A stretch of DNA of 64,000 nucleotides, taken from the NCBI RefSeq assembly GCF_000300275.1, contig NZ_AMRN01000004.1, positions 248,001-312,000 of the forward strand. The letters are read 5' to 3'. The stretch is from Thalassospira profundimaris WP0211. Lineage in GTDB: Bacteria; Pseudomonadota; Alphaproteobacteria; Rhodospirillales; Thalassospiraceae. This document shows, piece after piece, positions 1-8,133 of the stretch (positions within the stretch are counted from its first letter, which is position 1; each line of letters starts with the position of its first letter). The position numbers were made by a program, and so were the translations under genes. The notes beneath the pieces were generated by a model that did not search any database, was not told the DNA's origin, and saw only the letters and a program-made list of their open reading frames with translations.

Positions 1-2
1 TG

Positions 3-884
3 GCCAATGGCGAAGTCGATGGCAAAACCTGGGGCATCCCGTTCCAGCGTTCGACCATTGTCATGTACTACAACAAGGACATGTTCCGCGAAGCCGGTCT
101 TGATCCGGAAATGCCGCCGCAAACCTGGGAAGAACTGGTAACGACTGGCAAGGCACTTTCGAAAGACGGCAAATGGGGCCTGATGGTGCCCTCGACCGGT
201 TATCCGTACTGGATGTTCCAGTGCTTTGCCATCCAGAATGGCAAGGAACTGATGAGTGCCGATGGCACCGAGACCTATTTCAACGATCCGGCTGTTGTCG
301 AGGCGCTTGAATTCTGGCGCGGCCTTGCGACCGAAGAAAAAATCATGCCGGAAGGCACCATTGAATGGGGAACCCTGCGTCAGGCCTTCGTTCAGGGCCA
401 GACAGCCATGATGTGGCATTCGACAGGCAACCTGTCGGCGGTCAAGCGCGAAGCACAGTTTGATTTCGGCGTTGCCATGCTGCCGAAACACAAGCAGCCG
501 GGCTCGCCGACCGGTGGTGGCAACTTCTATCTGTTCAAGGACTCAACCGATGAGCAGAAAGAAGCATCGCTGGCGCTGATCAAATACATGACCGCACCAG
601 AACGTGCCGCAGAATGGTCGATTGCCACCGGTTATGTTGGTGTCACCCCGGATGCCTACGAAACCGACGCGCTTAAGGCCTATGTTGCGGACTTCCCGCC
701 AGCACTGGTCGCGCGTGATCAGCTTGAAGTCTCGGTTGCCGAGTTTTCCACCTATGACACCGCCCGTGTCCGCGAAGGTCTGAACAACGCCATTCAGGCG
801 GCCCTGACCGGTGAAAAGACCCCGGAAGAAGCCCTTGGCGATGCGCAAGCCGAAGCAGAACGTCTTCTGCGGGCCTTCCACTAA
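3..884 (+). CDS. ABC transporter sugar-type substrate-binding protein (5' partial)
   Basis: Family 1 extracellular solute-binding protein (UgpB/MalE-like), which in this family captures a sugar or glycerol-phosphate derivative in the periplasm and hands it to the inner-membrane permeases. The frame is open from base 3, so the signal peptide and N-terminal lobe start lie outside the window; 293 residues are visible. Typical family features are the MYYNKDMF segment after the first lobe, the WEEL region, an FVQGQTAMM stretch and a C-terminal helix rich in Glu/Ala. Two permease genes follow on the same strand. The substrate cannot be read from the sequence, and no ATPase gene is in view. Confidence 0.9.
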   Translation, partial: ANGEVDGKTWGIPFQRSTIVMYYNKDMFREAGLDPEMPPQTWEELVTTGKALSKDGKWGLMVPSTGYPYWMFQCFAIQNGKELMSADGTETYFNDPAVVEALEFWRGLATEEKIMPEGTIEWGTLRQAFVQGQTAMMWHSTGNLSAVKREAQFDFGVAMLPKHKQPGSPTGGGNFYLFKDSTDEQKEASLALIKYMTAPERAAEWSIATGYVGVTPDAYETDALKAYVADFPPALVARDQLEVSVAEFSTYDTARVREGLNNAIQAALTGEKTPEEALGDAQAEAERLLRAFH

Positions 885-901
885 GAACGCCCGATCTGCA
901 C

Positions 902-929
902 GCCGAAGCGGGATATTCCCCGCTTCGGC
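902..929 (+). terminator. Intercistronic hairpin after the binding-protein gene
   Basis: A GCCGAAGCGGG arm pairs with its complement around a short AT-rich loop, followed by a weak T-containing stretch. It sits between the binding-protein gene and the first permease. In such operons a hairpin here commonly stabilises the binding-protein mRNA and lowers permease expression. That role is inferred from position. Confidence 0.5.
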
Positions 930-981
930 ACCTTTGTTTGATGACTTTGATTAATTGATTTCTTCGCAGGACGTGCCGACC

Positions 982-1875
982 ATGAATGAAATGGCCCGAC
1001 TTCAAAAACGCAGGCTTGCGCTTTATGGCTGGATGCTGGCCGCACCGGCATTGGCGCTGATGAGTTTGTTTGCCTTTTATCCGGCCATTGCGACCTTTTG
1101 GCACAGCCTGTTTAGCCGCGGCACGTCGCGCCGCCCGTCGGTGTTTACCGGGTTTGAAAATTATGGCGATCTGTTTGCTGATCCGACCTTTTGGACGGTT
1201 GCGACCAACAACCTGATTTATGCCGGGGTCACCATCCCGGTTTCGATCATCTTTGCGCTCGTCATGGCGCTTTGGGCCAATGCCCATATCCCGGCACGGT
1301 CATTCGTGCGCAGTGCCTATTTCACGCCGACCATTTTGCCGATGATTGCAGCGGCCAATTTGTGGCTGTTTTTCTATACGCCCGATCTTGGGGTGATTGA
1401 CCAGATTACCGGCTTCTTTGGTGCATCGCCAACCAACTGGCTGGGACAGCCGGAAACGGCCCTGGCATCCGTCATTATCGTGACGATCTGGAAGGAAGCC
1501 GGGTTCTTCATGATCTTTTATCTGGCAGCCCTTCAGACCATCCCGCCGGATCTGCGTGAAGCCGCCCGGATCGAAGGTGCTGGTCGCTGGACCTATACAC
1601 GCCGCGTGTTACTGCCGCTTTTGATGCCGACGACGATCTTTGTGTTTGTCAATGCGATGATCAATTCGGTCAAACTGATCGACCATCTGTTCATCCTGAC
1701 CAAGGGCGGGCCAAACAACGCGTCCAAACTGATCCTGTACTGGATCTGGGAAATGGCATTTGCCTATTTCGACAGCCCGCATGCGGCCGCCATGACCATT
1801 CTTGTGTTGCTGGCTCTTGGCCTTGTTGCCGTCGCGCAGTTCCGACTGGTTGAAAAACGGACCCACTACCGATGA
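982..1875 (+). CDS. ABC transporter permease, UgpA/MalF type
   Basis: Inner-membrane permease of a carbohydrate-type importer, 297 residues. About six hydrophobic segments are visible, beginning with LALYGWMLAAPALALMSLF, and the EAARIEGAGRWTYTRRV loop matches the EAA motif that docks the ATPase. I chose the ATG at 982, which has AGGA about 11 bases upstream, over an in-frame TTG at 955 that would add nine residues. The stop overlaps the next permease by four bases (ATGA), so the two are probably translationally coupled. Confidence 0.9.
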   Translation: MNEMARLQKRRLALYGWMLAAPALALMSLFAFYPAIATFWHSLFSRGTSRRPSVFTGFENYGDLFADPTFWTVATNNLIYAGVTIPVSIIFALVMALWANAHIPARSFVRSAYFTPTILPMIAAANLWLFFYTPDLGVIDQITGFFGASPTNWLGQPETALASVIIVTIWKEAGFFMIFYLAALQTIPPDLREAARIEGAGRWTYTRRVLLPLLMPTTIFVFVNAMINSVKLIDHLFILTKGGPNNASKLILYWIWEMAFAYFDSPHAAAMTILVLLALGLVAVAQFRLVEKRTHYR

Positions 1876-2720
1876 AAACAGATACCGTCACTGCCAACAC
1901 CACACTCAAACTGCCTGATCTCGACAAGGTGCTGGATGCGCTTGGCGCATGGGTTCTCGCAATCGTCTGGATTTCACCGCTGCTGTTTGCTGCCTGGGCG
2001 GCATTGCAACCATCCGGCACGGCCCTTGGTCTGGATTTTTCCAATCCGCTGACGTTCGAGAACTTTGTCTATGTCTGGGGTGCCGTGCCGTGGGGTGGGT
2101 ATTTTACCAATACCGTGGTGCTTGTGACCCTGATCCTTGCGGGGCAGCTGGTGCTTTGTACCCTTGCCGGGTTCGCCTTTGCCCGGTTTGAGTTCAAGGG
2201 CCGCGATACGGTCTTTATCCTCGTCCTTTTGCAGCTTTTCATTCTGCCGGAAGTGTTGATTGTCGAAAACTACGCCATCGTGTCCAAGCTTGGCCTGTTT
2301 GATACAGCCCTTGGCATCGGTCTGCCTTACATGGCCAGTGCGTTTGGCATTTTCCTGTTGAGGCAGGCGTTCAAATCCGTACCGATCGAGCTTGAAGAAG
2401 CCGCCCGGATTGAAGGATGCAGTTGGATGGGCGTTCTGTGGAAGGTCTATGTGCCGGCGGCCAAGCCGGTCTATCTGGCCTATGCGCTGGTATCCATTGC
2501 GACCCACTGGAACAACTTCCTTTGGCCATTGATTGTGACCAACTCGCCAGAAACCCGGCCGCTGACGGTTGGATTGTCGCTGTTTGGCGCACCGGAAACC
2601 GGGGTGGATATTTCGGTCATCAGTGCGGCAACCATCATGACCATCGCCCCGCTTTTGATGGCATTCCTGATCTTCCAACGCCAATTCATTCAAGCGTTTC
2701 TGCGCGCTGGCATTCGATAG
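1872..2720 (+). CDS. ABC transporter permease, UgpE/MalG type
   Basis: Second permease of the importer, 282 residues, with about six membrane segments and an EAA loop reading EAARIEGCSWMGVLWKVYVP. It overlaps the preceding permease at ATGA and ends 18 bases before the convergent LysR gene. The pair forms the membrane channel of a family 1 sugar importer. The nucleotide-binding subunit is not downstream, so it may lie upstream of the window or be shared. Confidence 0.9.
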   Translation: MKTDTVTANTTLKLPDLDKVLDALGAWVLAIVWISPLLFAAWAALQPSGTALGLDFSNPLTFENFVYVWGAVPWGGYFTNTVVLVTLILAGQLVLCTLAGFAFARFEFKGRDTVFILVLLQLFILPEVLIVENYAIVSKLGLFDTALGIGLPYMASAFGIFLLRQAFKSVPIELEEAARIEGCSWMGVLWKVYVPAAKPVYLAYALVSIATHWNNFLWPLIVTNSPETRPLTVGLSLFGAPETGVDISVISAATIMTIAPLLMAFLIFQRQFIQAFLRAGIR

Positions 2721-2738
2721 AAACCGGCAATCCGGAAT

Positions 2739-3650
2739 TCACCAGGTTGCTTCAAGCACCTCGAACAGCGCCGATATCATAGGCAATTCCTTGCGCCGTT
2801 CGGTGGTGATCAGGCTCAGGCAGGCCGGAATGGAAACTGTATTGCACACGGCAAGGCCAAAGGTCTGCTTTTCATGCAGTGCGATGGAATCACGGCACAA
2901 GCTTAACCCCACACCGGAGCGGACCATTTCGAGCATCGAGGCTTCCTGATCAACGCGCGCGACGCAATTTTGCGTGCAATCATACTGATCAAAAATCCGC
3001 CTCAGCAGCCTTGAATGCACCGATGCGTCCGTCGTGCCGATCCATGGAAGCTTTGCCAGTGTTTTCCAGTCCGCATTCGCGACTTCTTTTTCCCAACCGA
3101 CCGGGGCAATCACCCGATAATTAAAGTCGGCAAGTTTGATTGCGTGGATTTCTTCGGTCGAGATGGCGGCAATATCACCATCGACATCCGGCCCGCTCAG
3201 GTAAAACCCGGCATCGATCTGATTGCGACAGACGCGTGTCAGCATCTCCCCACTGACGCCATGGACCAGTTCGGTTTCGATATCTGGGTAATCAATGCGC
3301 ATCTGGCTTAGCATCCGGCCAAGACGGATAAATTCCGGATCAACGATGGTTCCGATCCGAAGCTTTCCCCCCACACGCCCGGCACGTTTGCGCGCACTAC
3401 GGCGAAACTCGTCCATCGCATCCAGCACAAGCTCGGCCTTCTTGAGCATCGCCTGCCCGTCGGGCGTGATTTGCAGACCGGTTGATGTCCGCTTAAACAG
3501 CGAAATGCCGGTTTCCTCACCAAGACGCTTGATCTGGTGACTGATCGCCGGTTGCGTCAGGTTAAGCACCGATGCGGCACGCGAAACGCTTCCTTCGCGT
3601 GCGACGGTGACAAAAGCCAGCAACATGTTGATGTTCGAAAAACGAGTCAT
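2739..3650 (-). CDS. LysR family transcriptional regulator
   Basis: A 303-residue regulator with the usual N-terminal winged helix-turn-helix (about residues 5-65, including GSVSRAASVLNLTQPAISHQIKRLGEE split across the helices) and a C-terminal effector domain. It is divergent from the GMC dehydrogenase gene across about 215 bases, the standard arrangement for a LysR regulator and its target. It is convergent with the sugar-type permease genes. The effector is unknown. Confidence 0.92.
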   Translation of the reverse strand: MTRFSNINMLLAFVTVAREGSVSRAASVLNLTQPAISHQIKRLGEETGISLFKRTSTGLQITPDGQAMLKKAELVLDAMDEFRRSARKRAGRVGGKLRIGTIVDPEFIRLGRMLSQMRIDYPDIETELVHGVSGEMLTRVCRNQIDAGFYLSGPDVDGDIAAISTEEIHAIKLADFNYRVIAPVGWEKEVANADWKTLAKLPWIGTTDASVHSRLLRRIFDQYDCTQNCVARVDQEASMLEMVRSGVGLSLCRDSIALHEKQTFGLAVCNTVSIPACLSLITTERRKELPMISALFEVLEATW

Positions 3651-3720
3651 ATAAATAACACTAATATTGCTATTCGGATTTTGTCATTAGATTTATGCGA
3701 CGCTTGCCCGCTTAATACAT

Positions 3721-3740
3721 ATTCGGTGTTCGCACCGAAT
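3721..3740. repeat. Perfect inverted repeat in the LysR/GMC intergenic region
   Basis: Arm ATTCGGTG, loop TTCG, then the exact complement: an 8-bp perfect stem. It lies between the divergent LysR gene and the GMC dehydrogenase gene and may be a regulator site or an mRNA leader hairpin. Confidence 0.5.
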
Positions 3741-3865
3741 GAAGACCGCTTGCAGATCAAAAGAACAAGCGGCCATCGGAATTGCCTTTGTAGGCCTTTG
3801 GTTGCGCGGCCCTTCGGGCCGACGACCAAACCGATAGAAACCAACAGGGAAGGCGCGTCACAACG

Positions 3866-5530
3866 ATGACAACCACAGAAAACTTCGACTATGTGATCAT
3901 CGGAGCCGGTTCTGCCGGTAGTCTGCTTGCCAATCGGCTGAGTGCTGATGCCAAGAACAAGGTGCTGCTGCTTGAGGCCGGCAAGGCAGATAACTATGCA
4001 TGGATCCATATCCCGGTCGGCTATCTTTATTGCATTGGCAATCCGCGCACGGACTGGATGTATCAGACCGAACCGGACAAGGGCCTGAACGGCCGTGTGT
4101 TGCGCTATCCGCGTGGCAAGGCACTGGGTGGGTGTTCATCGATCAACGGCATGATCTATATGCGCGGTCAGGCCCGTGACTATGACAACTGGGCCAGGAT
4201 CACCGGCGAAGAAGCCTGGGATTGGCAGCATTCCCTGGCCGATTTCAAGCGCCATGAAGATCACTACAAGCTTGATCACGACAACACCCCCGACACACAA
4301 AGTGGCAAACCGTTTTCCGAGATGCATGGTCATGGCGGCGAATGGCGCATTGAAAAACAACGGCTTCGCTGGGACATTCTTGACAGCTTCATCGAGGCTG
4401 CTGGTCAAACCGGGATCGAGCCAACCGATGATTTCAACGATGGTGATAATACCGGCATCGGATACTTTGAAGTCAACCAACGGTCCGGCTGGCGCTGGAA
4501 CACGTCAAAGGCCTTTATCCGCCCGATCAAGTCGCGCCAGAACCTGACAGTCTGGACCGAAGCACAGGTCGAAAAACTGACCTTTGCGACCAATAAAGAT
4601 GGCCAAACGGTGTGCACCGGGGCAATCGTCAACAAGGCGGGTACCTCAATTGGCGTCACTGCCAGCAAGGAAGTCGTGCTGTCTGCCGGGGCTGTGAACA
4701 CGCCGCAAATCCTGCAACTGTCTGGCATTGGTCCGGCAGCACTCCTTAAGCAGCATGGGATCGACGTCGTGCTTGATGCGCCCGGCGTCGGACAGAACCT
4801 GCAAGACCACCTGCAAATTCGTGCGATCTATAAGGTGCATGGCGCGCGCACGCTCAACACCCTTGCCAACAGCCTGATCGGTAAGGCGCAAATCGGCCTG
4901 CAATATTTGCTCAGCCGTTCCGGACCGATGAGCATGGCCCCCAGCCAATTGGGCGCCTTCACACGGTCGGATCCATCGCGGCAATATTCAAATCTTGAAT
5001 ATCACGTCCAGCCGCTGAGCCTTGAGGCCTTTGGCGGTGATCTTCATGACTTTCCTGCCGTGACGGTGTCGGTCTGTAACCTGAACCCGACCAGCCGAGG
5101 AAGCATTCAGATCAAGTCCACGGACTTCCGCGACGCGCCGCAAATTGCGCCCAATTACCTTGATACCGACGAAGACCGCAAAGTCGCCGCCGACAGTTTG
5201 CGACAGGTCCGCAAAATCATGTCCCAACCGGCCATGGCGAAATACCAGCCCGACGAATTCAAACCGGGCGTGCAATATCAAAGCGATGAAGAGCTCGCCA
5301 AGCTGGCCGGCGACATCGCCACGACCATTTTCCACCCGGTCGGCACCGTCAAGATGGGCCGCAAGGATGACACATCAGCCGTGCTAGACCCGCATCTGCG
5401 CCTTAAGGGTGTTGCTGGCCTTCGCGTTGTCGATGCGTCCGTGATGCCCGAAATCACCAGCGGCAACACCAATTCACCGACCCTGATGATTGCTGAAAAG
5501 GCCGCCGGATGGATCCTGTCTGACCAATAA
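3866..5530 (+). CDS. GMC family FAD-dependent oxidoreductase (choline dehydrogenase-like)
   Basis: A 554-residue flavoprotein alcohol dehydrogenase of the glucose-methanol-choline family. The N-terminal dinucleotide fold carries GAGSAG at residues 13-18 and an E at the end of the second strand (LLLEAG). [15 protein letters not shown] is the GMC signature 1, and [17 protein letters not shown] is signature 2. The proposed catalytic pair is His490 in FHPVGT and the Asn of SGNTNSPT (534 or 536), the His/Asn arrangement of choline dehydrogenases. Length fits the BetA/AlkJ group. No betaine aldehyde dehydrogenase is adjacent, so another primary alcohol substrate is equally possible. Control by the divergent LysR regulator is likely. 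Confidence 0.92.
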   Translation: MTTTENFDYVIIGAGSAGSLLANRLSADAKNKVLLLEAGKADNYAWIHIPVGYLYCIGNPRTDWMYQTEPDKGLNGRVLRYPRGKALGGCSSINGMIYMRGQARDYDNWARITGEEAWDWQHSLADFKRHEDHYKLDHDNTPDTQSGKPFSEMHGHGGEWRIEKQRLRWDILDSFIEAAGQTGIEPTDDFNDGDNTGIGYFEVNQRSGWRWNTSKAFIRPIKSRQNLTVWTEAQVEKLTFATNKDGQTVCTGAIVNKAGTSIGVTASKEVVLSAGAVNTPQILQLSGIGPAALLKQHGIDVVLDAPGVGQNLQDHLQIRAIYKVHGARTLNTLANSLIGKAQIGLQYLLSRSGPMSMAPSQLGAFTRSDPSRQYSNLEYHVQPLSLEAFGGDLHDFPAVTVSVCNLNPTSRGSIQIKSTDFRDAPQIAPNYLDTDEDRKVAADSLRQVRKIMSQPAMAKYQPDEFKPGVQYQSDEELAKLAGDIATTIFHPVGTVKMGRKDDTSAVLDPHLRLKGVAGLRVVDASVMPEITSGNTNSPTLMIAEKAAGWILSDQ

Positions 5531-5681
5531 GTGCGATCTGGGCGCGGCCTTTCCGAACAACTGAGAACCACACTTTTGTTTTCATGAAATAAATTCAGAT
5601 ATTGATACCGAAATTCCTGTCGCGCTTTTGTCGTGTTTAGTGCAACATGGCTGAAGATCATAACTTTTAAAAATTCTTCAT

Positions 5682-6659
5682 ATGCCCGTATTGCTCCTGC
5701 TTTTTAGCACCACACTCGTCTGGGCCCTGATGTTGGTCAGCAACCGCATTGCGCTGACCAGCTTTGCGGTTGATGCCTATGCCATGACCTGCTGGCAGCT
5801 TGTCTTTGGCGGGATGGCACTTGTCCTTCTTGCACCGGGGCGCCGCATTCCGTGGCGGCAATTCGCCCTGCCAATCAACTGGGCCTATGGGTTCCTGCGC
5901 GTGTTGACCGGGGTCAGTTGGACCGCATCCCTTTTATATATCAGCGCACCTGAAAGCGGCATTTTGTCGCAAACCGGCATGCCGATGGCAGCCCTTGCCG
6001 CGGCCTTCATCCTTGGGCGCGCACCGGGGCGTTCGGAATGGTTTGGCCATGCAATCCTGATATCCGGTGCCCTGTGGCTGGCCTGGCATTTGCCCGGCGG
6101 GTTTGCCAACCCGGCCGTGCTTTTGATGCTCGCATCCGAAGTTACGGCAATTTCGTCCTCGGTTCTGGCGGAACTTCATCCCGATAATCAGGTCAAGGAC
6201 ACGTGGGCGCATCTGCGCTTTACCGGGGTGTTGTTGTTGATTACGGCCTCGGTCTTTTTGATTGCCCCGCCAGTGGTCGAATTCATAAGTCCGGTTGCGA
6301 TACCCTATATCTCGACCGATGGGCTGTTTGGCACCGAAACCCTGATTGCCGGACTTATGATCGGCATTCTGTTCCGTGGACCGGCAATGGTTTTAACCCT
6401 TCGATCCATCAAGATTGCCGGGGTTGAGAAATACATCCTGTCGACAAGCATCCTGCCCTTTGTCCTTTTGGGGCTTGAGATGCTGGCCGCCAAATTCGAC
6501 CTCACACCGACGCCAACTCATGACAGTGTGTTCTGGATCTCTTCCCTTTTGGTGATGATCGGGATTATCCAGATAACAGCTTCAAAACACCGCCACGCTG
6601 CAAAAACCAAACGGATTGCTGCGACGGCAAATACGCCCGCAACCCAAAGCACGACCTGA
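5682..6659 (+). CDS. EamA/DMT family transporter
   Basis: A 325-residue integral membrane protein with about ten hydrophobic segments in two repeats, typical of the drug/metabolite transporter superfamily (EamA domains). The start ATG at 5682 follows an AT-rich stretch without a clear Shine-Dalgarno sequence. It lies 151 bases after the GMC dehydrogenase gene on the same strand. The C-terminus is an Ala/Thr/Lys-rich tail (KHRHAAKTKRIAATANTPA) that looks cytoplasmic. Substrate unknown. Confidence 0.85.
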   Translation: MPVLLLLFSTTLVWALMLVSNRIALTSFAVDAYAMTCWQLVFGGMALVLLAPGRRIPWRQFALPINWAYGFLRVLTGVSWTASLLYISAPESGILSQTGMPMAALAAAFILGRAPGRSEWFGHAILISGALWLAWHLPGGFANPAVLLMLASEVTAISSSVLAELHPDNQVKDTWAHLRFTGVLLLITASVFLIAPPVVEFISPVAIPYISTDGLFGTETLIAGLMIGILFRGPAMVLTLRSIKIAGVEKYILSTSILPFVLLGLEMLAAKFDLTPTPTHDSVFWISSLLVMIGIIQITASKHRHAAKTKRIAATANTPATQSTT

Positions 6660-6698
6660 CCAAAGAAGATAAGACCACGATCTCCCTGCAGGATGCAT

Positions 6699-6823
6699 CT
6701 CTCCCCTCCATCGGAGAGAACATATGACCTTCCCCGGTCGCTATGTCCCCCGGCATCTTGCGCCTTTCGGTGTCCCCCCGAAAGGCTGAAACGCCCGGGC
6801 CTCCCACCCGGGCGTTTTCTTTG
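6699..6823 (+). ncRNA. Cluster of three hairpins ending in a terminator; possible small RNA
   Basis: Three hairpins follow each other: arms CTCTCC (about 6700-6719), GCCTTTCGG (6762-6786) and ACGCCCGGG (6791-6815), the last followed by TTTCTTT as in a rho-independent terminator. The last hairpin alone could simply terminate the EamA gene. The string of compact hairpins is also what a short structured RNA looks like. No family was recognised. Confidence 0.3.
6791..6823 (+). terminator. Rho-independent terminator downstream of the EamA gene
   Basis: ACGCCCGGG stem with a 7-base loop and exact complement, followed by a T-rich tract. Confidence 0.8.
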
Positions 6824-6914
6824 TGCCCGCACGGATCGCCAAGGTGCATTTGCGAATTCTCATTATTGAAATTCAATTTAAACCATTGATATACAACGTT
6901 ATTTAATTAACAAG

Positions 6915-6928
6915 TTGATGTATGTCAC
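6915..6928. promoter_or_regulatory. Weak FNR/CRP-family-like site upstream of the peroxidase gene
   Basis: TTGATGTATGTCAC has one perfect TTGAT half and a degenerate second half (3 of 5 match ATCAA). It lies about 60 bases upstream of the cytochrome c peroxidase gene, a gene often controlled by FNR in other bacteria. The match is too weak for more than a suggestion. Confidence 0.2.
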
Positions 6929-6985
6929 AGTTTTACAAGCCCGTTTTTGGTCTAGTACCCGAACCACCAAAAATGGGAGAGAGAA

Positions 6986-8056
6986 ATGACATCCCGACGC
7001 CTGTTTTCCAAAGCCCTTCTGTCCACCGTTGCGGCATGTGCCCTTGGCGGTGCGGCAATCGCGGCAGAACCAGCCGAACTTCGTGAAAGTGCGCTGGACT
7101 ATTTCGAAGTCATTCCGTCGATGGTTCCCGCCATCGAAGGCAATGCCGTCACCCGTGAAAAGGTCGAACTGGGCAAGATGCTGTTCTTTGAACCGCGTCT
7201 GTCGGCCAGTGCAATCATTTCATGCAACACCTGCCACAACCTTGGCATGGGCGGGGACGACAATCTGGAAACCTCCATCGGACATGGCTGGCAGAAAGGC
7301 CCGCGTAACGCGCCAACCGTTCTGAACGCCGTCTTCAACGAAGCCCAGTTCTGGGATGGTCGCGCCGAAGATCTTAAGGCACAGGCCAAAGGCCCGGTTC
7401 AGGCCGGTGTTGAAATGGCCAGCACGCCGGAACGTGTCGTCACCGTACTAAAATCCATCCCGGAATATGTCGACCATTTCAAGACGGCATTCCCGGGCGA
7501 AGATGATCCGGTGACCTTTGACAATATGGCAAAGGCGATCGAGGCATTCGAGGCCACCCTGATCACCCCGGCCTCCCGGTTTGACCAGTTCCTTGAAGGC
7601 AACGACACCATCATGACCGAAACCGAGATGACCGGTCTGGAACTGTTCATCGATACCGGCTGTGCATCCTGCCACAACGGGGTGAATGTCGGCGGTACGG
7701 GTTATTATCCGTTCGGTGTTGTTGAAAAGCCGGGCTCTGAAGTCCTGCCCCCTGATGACAAGGGTCGCTTTGCAGTCACCCAGACCGCAAGTGATGACTA
7801 TGTGTTCCGTGCCGGTCCGCTGCGCAACATCGCGCTGACCGCGCCATATTTCCATTCTGGCAAGGTCTGGGATCTGGAACAGGCAGTTGCGATCATGAGC
7901 AGCTCACAACTGGGCACTGAGCTGTTTGAGGATGAAGTTAAGGCGATCACCGCATTCCTTCAAACCCTGACAGGTCAGGAACCGCAGGTCACCTACCCGA
8001 TCCTGCCGGTCAGCAGCACGGACACGCCAAAACCGGCCGCGATGATTGCCAACTGA
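6986..8056 (+). CDS. Di-heme cytochrome c peroxidase (periplasmic)
   Basis: A 356-residue periplasmic peroxidase of the bacterial CcpA/MauG family, which reduces hydrogen peroxide with electrons from cytochrome c. A signal peptide covers residues 1-27 (cut after AIA-A). Two CxxCH heme sites are visible, CNTCH (Cys80, Cys83, His84) and CASCH (Cys226, Cys229, His230), and the spacing fits an N-terminal high-spin and a C-terminal low-spin heme. The start has a GGGAGAGAGAA ribosome site. It is a single-gene unit ended by a strong terminator before the convergent autotransporter gene. Confidence 0.93.
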   Translation: MTSRRLFSKALLSTVAACALGGAAIAAEPAELRESALDYFEVIPSMVPAIEGNAVTREKVELGKMLFFEPRLSASAIISCNTCHNLGMGGDDNLETSIGHGWQKGPRNAPTVLNAVFNEAQFWDGRAEDLKAQAKGPVQAGVEMASTPERVVTVLKSIPEYVDHFKTAFPGEDDPVTFDNMAKAIEAFEATLITPASRFDQFLEGNDTIMTETEMTGLELFIDTGCASCHNGVNVGGTGYYPFGVVEKPGSEVLPPDDKGRFAVTQTASDDYVFRAGPLRNIALTAPYFHSGKVWDLEQAVAIMSSSQLGTELFEDEVKAITAFLQTLTGQEPQVTYPILPVSSTDTPKPAAMIAN

Positions 8057-8091
8057 TATTGCATCCGCGCGCAATATCAAGTTGATCCGGT

Positions 8092-8127
8092 GCCCGTCAC
8101 CCCGCCTTGGGTGGCGGGCATTTTTTG
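8092..8127 (+). terminator. Terminator of the cytochrome c peroxidase gene
   Basis: GCCCGTCACCC arm pairs (one mismatch) with GGGTGGCGGGC, followed by ATTTTTTG. It lies between two convergent genes. Confidence 0.85.
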
Positions 8128-8133
8128 TCACCG

